Source: Ascoidea rubescens DSM 1968
Lineage: Eukaryota; Ascomycota; Saccharomycetes; Ascoideales; Ascoideaceae
Assembly (NCBI RefSeq): GCF_001661345.1
Contig: NW_017962928.1
Span: 48,862-112,861, forward strand
Direction of reading: 5' to 3'
Length of the DNA stretch: 64,000 bases
Shown: piece after piece, positions 47,886 to 58,800 of the stretch
How the letters are laid out: every line of letters starts with the position of its first letter
Numbering within the stretch: the first letter of the stretch is position 1
The notes under the pieces: model-generated
What the model saw: only the letters and a program-made list of their open reading frames with translations
What the model was told of the DNA's origin: nothing
Database searches by the model: none
Program-made: the position numbers and the translations under genes

Positions 47886-49718
47886 ATGTCCGCAACAAGA
47901 ATTTCTCCAACCTATATTGGCTACGTTGGCTCAACTAAAGATGCTTTACTCATCATCCAGGCTACTCTCAATGGCAACTTGAGCACTGTCCCAAGAAGAC
48001 CTCACGATCGTGAAAGATCTTCTTTAATCCAATCTGGCAACGTCTTCATATTCATCGAAGAAAGAAGTGGCATAAAAAGATGGACTGACGGTGTTGCTTG
48101 GTCTCCCTCAAGAATCTTAGGGCGTTTCTTAATTTATAGAGAACTAGATCGTCAAGCCTTAACTGACAAAGATTCTAAAAAAATTGATAAAAAAAAGAGA
48201 AGAAAATCTTCTGTCAACTCTTCCCCTCAAATCAACAACTCAAATACCAACAATAACACATCCGCCAATAACAATAGTCAAAATAATAACCAAAATAATA
48301 ACCAAAACACACACACAAACAACCCAAATAACAACAGCTCACCATCCACCGCTGCATCCACTTCTTCTAGTAACATCAACAACAACCCTCCAGCCAATTC
48401 TTGGTCCTCATCAAATCCACCTGAAGTCCCCAACAGATCTCTAGTCGGATCCTTGGTTGCATCTTATGCTTTTAAAGAACATGGTCTAATCAAAAAAACT
48501 CTATCTCTAACCATCTCCCACCCTTCTCCAGTACCTTATCAAGGTAGACCTGAAACTGCTCCATCAACTTCAGAAACAATACATTTGGTTTCCTATTACT
48601 CTGCTGAAGACGTCACCGCTGGTAAATTAACAAGACCTTCTGATGATCCAAAATTAAAGGTCTTGCAACTATCTCCTGAATTGTGGAATGCTGTCAAAGA
48701 ATCTTCTCTTGGTGGTAAGATTCCAATTGAAGATGAAGCATTTTATTACTTGGATCACAATAACCCAGCATCTCTATCAATGGGTTTAGCAAACCCAAAC
48801 AACAACCCAAACAATCCAGTCTCCATTAACGCTGCAAACGCCATCAATGCTGCTCAATACAACATGATCCCTCAACAAGTCTTGCCTTATCAAAACCCAA
48901 CAAACATGGTCACTGCCGCCAGCTTTCACAACGCTTCTTTCTCCTTACCTCCTCCTTTGCCCCATCATATGCCGTTACCTCCTCAACAACAGCAACAAGC
49001 TCAACAGCAAGCTCTGGTTCAACTGCAACAGCAACAATCTGCTGATTCTTCAGCTCAGTCCCAAAACCCTCAATCCATTATGCCATTATATGCAAACCAA
49101 TTCCCCCCTCAACAATATCTAAATAGCGCCAGATATTATGGTCAAAACCCTCAACAACAACAACAGCAACAGCAACAACAACAATCTCAATCTGCTTCAA
49201 ATGATAGCACAAACTCAAATCAAAATAATCAAAATAATTTTAATAACTTTGGTTCTCCTGCTATCCAAACTCAAAATTCAAACCAAATTAAACAAGAATA
49301 TAATAAAGTCGATTCTCCTTTATCAATGAAATCTGGCACAACCGCCTCAAACCCTCCTAATTTCTACTCCTTACCAACTAACGCTGCTGGTTATTATACA
49401 ACTCAACAACAAGCTCAACAAGCTCAACAACAACAAACTCAACAAAACTCTCCCTACTATAATAAGCCAACTCAATATTCTCAACCCCAATTTCAAAATA
49501 GATACTATCCATCTCAACAGATTCAACCTCAACAACAACAACCTCAACAACAACCACAACAACAGCAAAATGTAGTTAACAATCCAAACCAATCAAATTC
49601 TGCTAATTCTTCTGGTTCTCCAAATGGTAATTCTAATCCAAGTATTTCTTTAGATGATGGTTCAAATCAACAATTTATGAACCCAAACTATTCAAATGTT
49701 TTATATCCTCCTCATTAA
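47886..49718 (+). CDS. WOR1: WOPR-domain transcription factor (Wor1/Mit1/Gti1-Pac2 family)
   Basis: 610 residues. The bipartite WOPR DNA-binding domain is complete. WOPRa, about residues 7-95, contains ATRISPTYIGYVGSTKDALL, RRPHDRERSSLIQSGNVFIF and the hallmark RWTDGVAWSPSRI...GRFLIYREL. WOPRb, about residues 180-290, contains NRSLVGSLVASYAFKEHGLI, HLVSYYSAEDVTAGKL and LWNAVKESSLGGKIPIEDE. Between them lies a Lys-rich then Asn/Ser linker, and the C-terminal 320 residues are Gln/Asn/Pro-rich, as in Candida albicans Wor1. Family members are master regulators of morphology: Wor1 (white-opaque switching), S. cerevisiae Mit1 (filamentation), Histoplasma Ryp1. Orthology to WOR1 versus MIT1/YHR177W cannot be settled here. 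It has a long upstream region and a pyrimidine-rich leader. Confidence 0.93.
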   Translation: MSATRISPTYIGYVGSTKDALLIIQATLNGNLSTVPRRPHDRERSSLIQSGNVFIFIEERSGIKRWTDGVAWSPSRILGRFLIYRELDRQALTDKDSKKIDKKKRRKSSVNSSPQINNSNTNNNTSANNNSQNNNQNNNQNTHTNNPNNNSSPSTAASTSSSNINNNPPANSWSSSNPPEVPNRSLVGSLVASYAFKEHGLIKKTLSLTISHPSPVPYQGRPETAPSTSETIHLVSYYSAEDVTAGKLTRPSDDPKLKVLQLSPELWNAVKESSLGGKIPIEDEAFYYLDHNNPASLSMGLANPNNNPNNPVSINAANAINAAQYNMIPQQVLPYQNPTNMVTAASFHNASFSLPPPLPHHMPLPPQQQQQAQQQALVQLQQQQSADSSAQSQNPQSIMPLYANQFPPQQYLNSARYYGQNPQQQQQQQQQQQSQSASNDSTNSNQNNQNNFNNFGSPAIQTQNSNQIKQEYNKVDSPLSMKSGTTASNPPNFYSLPTNAAGYYTTQQQAQQAQQQQTQQNSPYYNKPTQYSQPQFQNRYYPSQQIQPQQQQPQQQPQQQQNVVNNPNQSNSANSSGSPNGNSNPSISLDDGSNQQFMNPNYSNVLYPPH

Positions 49719-51392
49719 TCTATTTTTTTTTTTTTTGATCTTTTAAAGATTAAACCTTTTTTTCTCACTCATTTTTTACCAACTTTATTTTCAAGCTTTT
49801 GTTTCTACTCTACTTTACTCAATTTTTTAAACTTATACTTTTTCTCTTAATCTTGTTTTAATTTTATATGTAATTTAATTTTTAGTATTACTGGTTTCTA
49901 GTTTCAATTGTTCAATTTTTTTTCTTTTTTTTATTATATAAAATTATTCTTTTTTTATTTTTGTTTTTGATATCCTTTTTTATAACTTTTTTTTCCTTTA
50001 ATCTTGGGTCGTTTGTTTACTTCCAAAATTAATAAGACACTTGAATAATTTTCAGTCAAAATTAAAAAAAAATGGAAAAAATATATGCATTGAAAACAAA
50101 CAAAAAATCCTTTCAAGAAAACCATCAAAATATTTGAATAATGTTTGAAAAATCAGATATTTTTGGTTTTCAATCGTTCCTTTTTAGATCAATTATTAAT
50201 GATTACAGTTTTATGACCTCAGTTAATTTTCTAATTTTCAACTATTGTTTACTATCATTCTTGTTTTATGTTATTACTACATTTATAGTTGAACAGTAAT
50301 TTTTGGTTTTATCATAAAAAGACCGAAAAAACCAGAAAAACAATAAAAAAAAAACTTTCTTTTCAGTACATAGTTTTTATTCTCATTCTTAATAGTCTCC
50401 CATCTTCCTCTTCATTTTCATTGTTTTTCCTGTTCTCTACTCTCGTCAAATTTAATCAACAGTTTATCGTTTTATTCTGAGCGCTAGTTAAAGGTCTAAT
50501 CAGCTTTGTAGAATCAGCAGTTTACAACTGCTTTTGATGTATTTTGATGGTTATTTTTCGTTTTTATCATCTTGGATATTGACTGAAGCTGGATCTTGAA
50601 ACTTAATGTTTGATATAAAATAAAGCTTAAACAAAATTAATAAGTTTGACTTAGATGAATTATCTGCCAGATTAAAAGGTGTCAAAGATGGTTAAGTTGG
50701 TTAATTTTAATCTTAATTGTCTTGTTAATTATTTATATTAAATAAAAAGCAAAACTTATGTATGTAATAATAATTTACTTTAATTTAATTTAGTTTTTGA
50801 ATCTAAAAAAAACAAAAAACAAAAAAACAAAAATCATAAATTAAAAATTAAAAATTAAATTTAAAGAAATTAGAATTATCTAAAATGAAATCGTTTTTAA
50901 ATAATGTTAAATCCAATACCTTATTTGGTAATTTGATGGTTACATAACCAAAACAGCAACCCAAACAGCCCAAACACTACAAAGACGCTCCAACGACACT
51001 GCAAAGACAGCAAAAACACAGCAATTCACTATGAAAACTCCATGAAAACCAGGTCGTGCCATATATCAACTAAACAGCATTGCACCAACAGTGTCACGCT
51101 ATTGACCCCTGGAAACTGTATTGTATCGTGGGTCGTGATCTGCTTTTGCTTTCTGCAAAAACACCCCAAAAGAGGAGTTTTCACTGGACTCGTTATTTTG
51201 CTCCTCGCTTTGAGTTTGTTTTAGATAATTATTTGTTTGCTGAGAGCCTGCGTGGAATTCCCAAATAATATTTGAAGACATTTTCTGAACCACCTAAAGG
51301 TTATCTCGCAAACCCCAGCGAAAATCCTCCCCGCCTCCGTCGAAGACGCGCCGAATGACTAATCCATTATAAATCATGACACTCAAGTCAAT

Positions 51393-51400
51393 TATATAAG
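51393..51400 (+). promoter_or_regulatory. TATA box of RRP12
   Basis: TATATAAG matches TATAWAWR, 189 bp before the ATG at 51589. Confidence 0.4.
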
Positions 51401-51461
51401 CACCCGTGAATGTTTGCAGTTCTGGGTCTTTGGATTAGATCCTCTTTGGTGGACTTTTCAC

Positions 51462-51473
51462 TGAAAAATTTTT
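51462..51473 (+). promoter_or_regulatory. RRPE element of RRP12
   Basis: TGAAAAATTTTT matches the rRNA-processing element consensus (Stb3-bound, ribosome-biogenesis regulon), 116-127 bp before the ATG of a ribosome-biogenesis gene. No PAC (GATGAG) box was found near it. Confidence 0.6.
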
Positions 51474-51580
51474 TTTTCGTTTTTTTTGTTGATGTGATAT
51501 TTTTTAAAGAAAGTTGTTTGTAATTGGATTTTCTGGAAACAGATCATAAATATACCAGCAATCTCAATCCCAAGCGATCC

Positions 51581-51592
51581 ATGCCACTATGA
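51581..51592 (+). CDS. Three-codon uORF overlapping the RRP12 start
   Basis: ATG CCA CTA TGA; the stop overlaps the main start as ATGA, so a ribosome terminating here is positioned on the RRP12 ATG (51589) or the next in-frame ATG (51598). Confidence 0.35.
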   Translation: MPL

Positions 51593-54500
51593 TCTCTATG
51601 GCTCTGGAAATCGAAAATGACAAACTAGAAAACGAGCTTGATTTGCAAATTAAATTGGACAGAATACGAGCAAATCAATCCTCCTCCCAGGAAAATCAAA
51701 GAAAGCTAGCTTTGATTTTATCAGTCGTTGAAGACAACATTGATGAACAGAAAAACTCAAGGAACCCTGTCGCTTACTTTGTTAGTTTCTTAGCTCTACT
51801 ATTGCAGGCCTTCAAAGATGACCAAGTAATTGATCAGGATTTGGCCATTGCTTCCAGTTATTTTTTGGATTTGATACTACCTTTCACACCAAAAAATTTA
51901 CTAAAACTCAAATTCAATGATATATTCCAAAAGCTAATCCACGTTTTAATTAACTCTGGAAATGAAGCTCCTATTTTGAAATCCTCAATCGGTTGCTTAG
52001 AGACTTTAATCTTAGCTCAGGATTTAAATTCTTGGAAAACCAATTCCTCTGTTAAAAAGAGTTTGTTGGCTCTATTAAATCTCGGTTTAGACGATAGACC
52101 AAAAGTCAGAAGAAGAGCCTCTGATGCTGTCCATAAGATTTTATCAAATCCTCATCCAAAGAACTTCACTGAAAACTTGTTGACTCAAGTAGACCCTCCA
52201 AAAGCACATTATGCCTCTTTAACAGCCACCAATTTTATACTCGATGAATTTCAAAACTACAAAGATCTTAAAGCTTCCATTACGAATAACAATAAACAAA
52301 ATATTAATAATGGCAACAGCACTACAACCAATAACGCCACTGAATTGATCCATTTACTTCAATTGACTTCATCAATTACAACTGCAAATGCCTGGTCGGT
52401 TTCAAAAACTCAACCTTTATGTAACATTTTATTAGAAATTGCAAGGAATTCAGATAAATATCTAGTTTCCACTTCTTTAAATGTTCTCACCACCTTATTT
52501 CAAATTCAATCTTCTAAAAATGATTCACAATTTCTTGAAAATATTTTAAAAATTATAATTGATTTAAAACCTTCACTAAACGATACTCATTTAACTGGTG
52601 CTTGGGTCAAGGTTTTGGTCGATGGTATATCCACTTATTCAAAACTGTCTGATCCATTAAATTTAATTAAATTAATTGCAAACTTTATTAAAATCTTGTC
52701 AAATTACTTAAATTCTCAATTGCCTGCCATCTATATAAGCGCTTCAAATGGTATCATTGCAATCCTCTCAAATTGTTTAACCGAAGATTTGCTATTACTA
52801 CCAAGTAAAAACGATTTAGACTCAATTCAAATTTATGAACAAGTTGACGATTTTATATCATATTTATCCGATTTATTAAATAACTTGTTATCCGTTAAAT
52901 ATAACCATTGTACCAAAGAAGTTTTACAAATTTTTCAAGCACTATTATCAGGCTTTAAATTTAGATCTAACCCAGATTTTTTAAACCCTTTAAAAATTGT
53001 CGGTGATTGGAGAACAAAAGAACAATCAAATTTCGATTACAATACAGAAACTGAAAACGTAATTGCAACTGCTATTTATGAATTGGGTCCTGATGTTGTC
53101 TTATCAATCTTGCCTTTAAATTTAACAAATTCCTCACCCGATAAACCAGGCAGAGCTTGGTTACTACCTTTATTAAGAGATAACGTTTTCAATTCAAAGT
53201 TAAATTATTATATTAAAGAAATTTTGCCTATGACTGAATTTTTCAAAAATAAAATTTCAACCATGAATAAATCTTCTTTAAATATTAAAGTTTTTGAAAC
53301 TATTATAGATCAAATTTGGTCTTTATTACCAAAATTTTGTGATTTACCCACTGATTTAAAAGAAAGCTTTACAAAAGACATTGCTCAACATTTATCCTCA
53401 TTACTATACTCAAACCCTGAATTAAGATTAACCATTTGTAATGCATTGAAGTTATTACTTAATAGTAATTTAAACTACTCCAAAACTGAAATTAGTAGTA
53501 AATCATTAATTCAACAACATTTTCCAGTTTCAAATGCAAAAGAAAATATTCAATTTTTATCTATAATGGCCAATAATTTTCTATCCGTTTTATTCAATGT
53601 TTATACTCAGACTGCTTCTCAAAGTAGAAGTTATGTCATTGAAACTATAGATTTGTTTTTACAAATTATATCGACTGATGAATTAGCAAGTATATTTGAT
53701 AATACTTGTAATTTATTGCAAAACGCATTAAATGAAGAAACTAAATTATTAGAGAATCAACAAAAACTTTCAAGTAATAATGAAACATCAAGAACCAGTG
53801 TTAGTCTATTAGATCTCGTTGTTTCAATGGTCAAATATGTGCCAGAATCTGCTTATAACCCATTATTTACAATTTTTGTCAATACAATAAACTTTAATGA
53901 TTCATTAATTCAAAAAAGAGCATATAGAATTATCACAAAGTTAAGTGAAAGTGAAACTGGTAAATTAGCTCTTTTGCATTATATCAGTGATATTGAAAGG
54001 GTTCTAATTGAATCTATTGATTCAGTTATAATTTCAGCCAAACCTTCCAGATTAGCTGCAATTAATGTTGTATTAGATTTATTACCTAAAAAAGATTTGT
54101 TTTTCATTCCATCAATCGTATCAGATACAATTTTATCGACAAAGGATGTTAATGAAAAATCAAGGGAATTATCATACTCAATTTTAATTAAAATGGGTAA
54201 AAAGATGTCTGAAGGTGGAACTGTCCAAAATTCCAAAGTTCCAGGATTTTCACAAGATCAACCAGATGTTGAAGCATCATTGGAACTATTTTTTAACATA
54301 GTATCTGCTGGTTTAGCAGCAAATTCGCAACATATGATAAGTGCGACAATAACAAGTATCTCATGTTTAGTTTATGAATTTCAAGATAATATACCTCAAC
54401 ATTTATTAGTTGAATTGGCACAAACTATTGAATTGTTTTTGACATCAAAAAGTAAAGAGATTATTAAGAGTGCTATTGGATTTGTTAAAATAGAAGTGGT

Positions 54501-55374
54501 TTCATTACCAAAAGAAATTATTGAGAATAATTTAGAAGAGTTATTGAAAAACTTGATGCAGTGGTCTCATCAGCATGCAGGACATATTAAATCCAAAGTC
54601 AAACACATTGTTGAAAGATTAATAAGAAAATTTGGTTATGAAGTAATTGAAGCTAATATTCCAGAAGAAGATAAAAAATTAATAGTTAATATTAAAAAAA
54701 GTAGAGCCAGGGCTAAAAGAAAACAACAGAATATCAAAGAAAATGGAGAAGTTAATGCAGAAAGTAATAATAATGGAAATAACAACAATAGAAAAGGCGA
54801 GTTAATGTCAGGATATGAAAAAGCGATATATGATTCCGAAGATTCTGACGAATATATGTCAGATGATGAAGATGAAGATGAAGAAGAAGAAATTAGTAGA
54901 AAAAGTAGAAAAAGTAAAAAAAATAGAAATCAGCAATATATCTTTGAATCCAAAGACGAGCCTCTTAATTTATTGGATAAACAGACATTATCCCATATCT
55001 CGTCTACTAAACCAAAATTCAATCAGAATTCAAATAATAGTAAGAGAACACCAAAGGACAAATTCAAAACCAAGGAAGGTAAATTATTGATCAATGAAGA
55101 CGGTGAGGACGATGATCCTTTCAAAGATAAAGAGCAAACATTGCCCAATGGAATCGACGCTTATGTTGATGCCATAAAGTCCGGTCCTGTGAGAGGTCAA
55201 AGAAACAGATTCAAGTACAAGAAGGAAAACAGAAAGAGCAATGATCTTGGAGATGAAGATATGGATGCCAGTGTGGAAAAAAAGACAAAGGTGAACAACA
55301 AAAGATTTGTGGGCAAAGGCAAAATCAGTAAGGGTCCCAGACAGCAGAAATTCAAGTCGCGCAGAAGACTATAA
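51589..55374 (+). CDS. RRP12: Ribosomal RNA processing protein RRP12
   Basis: 1261 residues (S. cerevisiae Rrp12: 1228), a HEAT/armadillo-repeat karyopherin-like protein needed for export and maturation of pre-ribosomal subunits. The N-terminus (KLDRIRANQSSSQENQRKLA, then LILSVVEDNIDEQ) and the block GCLETLILAQDLNSW aligned with the family, the central NUC173 region (from about residue 400), and the C-terminal basic, acidic-interrupted tail (residues 1040-1261, ending FKSRRRL) all fit. The ATG at 51598 is an alternative start (MALEIEN). An RRPE and a TATA box precede it, as in ribosome-biogenesis promoters. Two CTG codons seen lie at weakly conserved positions. The 3' end is more GC-rich than the middle. 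Confidence 0.93.
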   Translation: MISMALEIENDKLENELDLQIKLDRIRANQSSSQENQRKLALILSVVEDNIDEQKNSRNPVAYFVSFLALLLQAFKDDQVIDQDLAIASSYFLDLILPFTPKNLLKLKFNDIFQKLIHVLINSGNEAPILKSSIGCLETLILAQDLNSWKTNSSVKKSLLALLNLGLDDRPKVRRRASDAVHKILSNPHPKNFTENLLTQVDPPKAHYASLTATNFILDEFQNYKDLKASITNNNKQNINNGNSTTTNNATELIHLLQLTSSITTANAWSVSKTQPLCNILLEIARNSDKYLVSTSLNVLTTLFQIQSSKNDSQFLENILKIIIDLKPSLNDTHLTGAWVKVLVDGISTYSKLSDPLNLIKLIANFIKILSNYLNSQLPAIYISASNGIIAILSNCLTEDLLLLPSKNDLDSIQIYEQVDDFISYLSDLLNNLLSVKYNHCTKEVLQIFQALLSGFKFRSNPDFLNPLKIVGDWRTKEQSNFDYNTETENVIATAIYELGPDVVLSILPLNLTNSSPDKPGRAWLLPLLRDNVFNSKLNYYIKEILPMTEFFKNKISTMNKSSLNIKVFETIIDQIWSLLPKFCDLPTDLKESFTKDIAQHLSSLLYSNPELRLTICNALKLLLNSNLNYSKTEISSKSLIQQHFPVSNAKENIQFLSIMANNFLSVLFNVYTQTASQSRSYVIETIDLFLQIISTDELASIFDNTCNLLQNALNEETKLLENQQKLSSNNETSRTSVSLLDLVVSMVKYVPESAYNPLFTIFVNTINFNDSLIQKRAYRIITKLSESETGKLALLHYISDIERVLIESIDSVIISAKPSRLAAINVVLDLLPKKDLFFIPSIVSDTILSTKDVNEKSRELSYSILIKMGKKMSEGGTVQNSKVPGFSQDQPDVEASLELFFNIVSAGLAANSQHMISATITSISCLVYEFQDNIPQHLLVELAQTIELFLTSKSKEIIKSAIGFVKIEVVSLPKEIIENNLEELLKNLMQWSHQHAGHIKSKVKHIVERLIRKFGYEVIEANIPEEDKKLIVNIKKSRARAKRKQQNIKENGEVNAESNNNGNNNNRKGELMSGYEKAIYDSEDSDEYMSDDEDEDEEEEISRKSRKSKKNRNQQYIFESKDEPLNLLDKQTLSHISSTKPKFNQNSNNSKRTPKDKFKTKEGKLLINEDGEDDDPFKDKEQTLPNGIDAYVDAIKSGPVRGQRNRFKYKKENRKSNDLGDEDMDASVEKKTKVNNKRFVGKGKISKGPRQQKFKSRRRL

Positions 55375-55807
55375 GAAGGCTCTAATTTTATACACTTTAT
55401 ACACTCTTGTAGCCAATAGAAATGGTTGAAACACGTAAAATTGTTGAGGTTATACCTCTTTGTGACCTGTCTGCCGAATCTGGAACACGCGCCATCAGAC
55501 TGGTCACAAAACAGCATCCATAGCAGTGGTTGTCTATATCTGCATAATGCGCATTTCCAACACATTGTTGCATCCAGTCATGTGAAAACGGGTGTTTTTT
55601 TAGCTTCATCAAAAATCTGTAAAGATAAAACAGATCTGAAAGAGAAAAGTGATTGAAGAGAGCTAACTTGTGTATATATTGGCTTGGATATCATCGATTA
55701 TCTTTTTTGGGCTTCTCAGGGTTTTCTTTGTTTGTCTGACTTTTTGTCTGTGGTTTCTTCTACAGGTCAATTCTTTAAATGGTATATCTTTGGTGTCAAT
55801 TTTTAGA
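55375..55807 (+). promoter_or_regulatory. RRP12-GPI13 spacer
   Basis: 433 bp, GC-richer at 55440-55660, T-rich afterwards. It carries a ten-codon uORF at 55779-55811 whose TGA overlaps the GPI13 ATG. No RNA gene seen. Confidence 0.4.
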
Positions 55808-55811
55808 ATGA
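55779..55811 (+). CDS. Ten-codon uORF overlapping the GPI13 start
   Basis: ATG plus nine sense codons, then TGA at 55809-55811; the main ATG is 55808-55810, giving an ATGA overlap. Confidence 0.35.
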   Translation: MVYLWCQFLE

Positions 55812-58800
55812 GTACATTTCAAGATCAAATAGATAACACTCCCAACAATGATATCCATAACCACTCCTCCAGCGATTCAGATCAGTATGATCGTTTTTTT
55901 GACCAGATGGCTATTCAGAACGATCATCTAGAGAGAATGGAGGCTTTAAAGAAAAAAATTCAGCGCCAAAAATGGATTAGACTGCACCAACAATTCAAGC
56001 AGGATTTAAGATTGAAAAAATTCAAATATGTCAATATACTGTATTGTTTCAATTTGTTCTTGTTATTTTGTTTACAAATCATTGCATTATTTTTTTTTTT
56101 AAAGGGGTTTTTATTGCAAAAAACATCATCAAATAATTACGCAAATTCTTTGTCTAATATTGATAATGTTTTGGAAAACAATCAAATTTCAAATTACCTT
56201 TTTAATAATGACTCAAGTTTATTCAATGTGTCATTAAATCAACACTCTCAAAAACCTTCATTTGAAAAATCAATAATTGTGATAATTGATGCATTGAGAT
56301 TTGATTTTGTTATTCCTTCCAATAGTTCAATTTCTCCATCAATTCAAACCTCACAATTTTACCATAATAATTTTCCAACTCTATACCAAACTTTTAGTTC
56401 TAATCCTCAAAATTCTTTACTTTTAAAATTTATTGCTGATCCTCCAACAACAACTTTACAAAGATTAAAGGGTTTAACAACCGGTTCATTACCAACTTTT
56501 AAAGAAGCTGGATCTAATTTTAATGGGAATGATATCAATGAAGATAACCTAATCTACCAGCTATTTAATAATAACAAATCAATTTCCTTTTTAGGTGACG
56601 ATACTTGGGTCTCTCTATTTAACAAATATTTAAATCAAAATATATCATATCCATATGAAAGTTTAAATGTTTGGGATTTACATTCTGTTGACAATGGTGT
56701 TATAATGCACTTATTTCCTTTATTGAATTCCTCTGAAAACTCATTTGACTATATAAATCTAAACACATCTACTTCTTTACCATTTTCAAATTCAAAAAAA
56801 CAACATTTATATAACAATTCAAAAAACTGGGATATCTTAATTTCACATTTTCTTGGTGTTGATCATGTCGGTCATAGATATGGACCATCAAATTATGAAA
56901 TGATTCCAAAATTAAATCAAATGGACAGTATTCTTAAAAAATTGATCCAAAATTTATCAAATGATACTTTATTAATTGTTATGGGTGATCATGGAATGGA
57001 TGTTAACGGTAATCATGGTGGTGATTCAATCGAGGAATTAGAATCTACTTTATTTTTTTATTCAAAGACACCTATTTTAAACCATACTTCAAATGATTTA
57101 TTAATAAATCTTAACCAAAATAAAATTAATAAAAATATTTATGATATCACTAATAATGGTGAAAACTATAGATCTGTTAACCAAGTTGATCTTGTTTCAA
57201 CCTTATCCTTATTATTAAATTTACCAATTCCTTACAACAATTTGGGATTACCAATTGATGAATTATTTTTAAACCATTTTAATTCTTTTAATCATCCCGA
57301 ACTATCTAATTTTCAACTAAATTTATTGAATATCATAAATCTAATGAAAAATCAATTTATATCAATTAACCAAATTCATAACTATCGATTGTCAAATCCC
57401 GATTTAAAAAATGATATTGAAATCAATAATCAATTTCAAGCTATTCTTAAAAAATATCATCAAATTAATGATAGTTTTTATAAAATTTCTTTAAATCAAA
57501 CAGCTTCTGAAGACGAAATTGCAACAAATTATTTTTCTGAACAAATAAAAAAACTCATCTTGGATATTAAAAATTATCAATCGAATTCTTTAAATAAATG
57601 TCAAGAAAAATGGGCTCAATTTAACATGACTTATCAAATTATCGGTATTTTACTTTTTTTTTCTTCTCTTATTGTATTAGTAATAATTTCAAAATTAATT
57701 CCTTCAGTTGTTATATCTCAACTTAATGATGAATTTCTTTCCTCAATTATTTTAATGATTTTTTTAATGGTAATAATTTTTTTGTCTGTTTTTTTGATTT
57801 TAAAACCAACAACAATTTTTGAGTCTCTTTTAGATTGTTTCATTTTTAGTATTGGATTTGGTATATTTATGGGCTATTTGATAACTATATTTGATAGATA
57901 CTCTCTTTCTTGGTTAAAGTTTCAAATTAAAAATTTTGCAAAAGATAATGATTCTGATTGGAGTTTTACAAACATAGCTTCATTAATTATTTTGGGTTTT
58001 GTTTATACCTCCAACAGTTTAATAATATGGGAAAATAAAATTGTTAATATCTTGCTTATAACATATGGAGTTTTATTGTTAATTTCAATTATTAAAAAAA
58101 AAGTTAGGTTAAATTATAAGTATAACAGATATATTGAGTTTTTAAATGAAAATAAACTCAATAAAGAAGAAGTAGAAGTCTTAATCTCAGGAAATGGGTC
58201 TAATTCTGAATTGAACAATGTAAAAGATGTTATAAATTTAAACGATGAAAGAGATGAAATAAATGAGAAAAATGAAAAAGATATAACAAATGAAAAGGAT
58301 GAAAAGGATAAGATTAGTCCCAAGATGAAACTAGCAAGAAAGCATTTCAATGAAGATGATGATATAAACTCTTATAAAAGAAAAAAAATTAATTATAATT
58401 TAGCATTCTATCATTCAATTTCTTTTATAATTGTTCAAAGACTATCATCTACAGTGAAAGTTTGCAGAGAAGAACAAATAAACTTCAATTCAAAATTAAT
58501 GAAAAAAACATTAATTAAAAATTGTGGAGACTCACCAATTGAATTTTTATCGATAAAAACATTACTATTATTACTTGTTGTAATTTTATATTTTAAAATA
58601 GCAATCAAAAAGTATTTTATTGACAATTATCAATCAGCCTCATTTAAACTTTGGTTTCAAAAGTTCTTTATCAGATTGAGTTATTTGGTTTTAGTATATT
58701 GGTTTTTGGAATATTTGGAAGTTAATCAAGATGTAAATGTGAATTTTTTCAAAATATCAGTTAACATAATAAAAGAATTTAAAATATGGATTGCAAGAAT

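Larger units (their letters stand above)
49719..51588 (+). promoter_or_regulatory. 1.9-kb spacer between the WOPR gene and RRP12
   Basis: T-rich 3' sequence to about 50050, then AT-rich sequence without a gene. A GC-richer block at about 50940-51390 is followed by a TATA box TATATAAG (51393-51400), an RRPE-type element (51462-51473) and a three-codon uORF at 51581. Small open frames here lack any domain. Confidence 0.5.

Noticed and set aside
55670-55807. Hydrophobic N-terminal extension of GPI13 resembling a signal anchor
   Set aside because: It begins with GTG, contains CTG codons unlike the body, and the first ATG is 55808.
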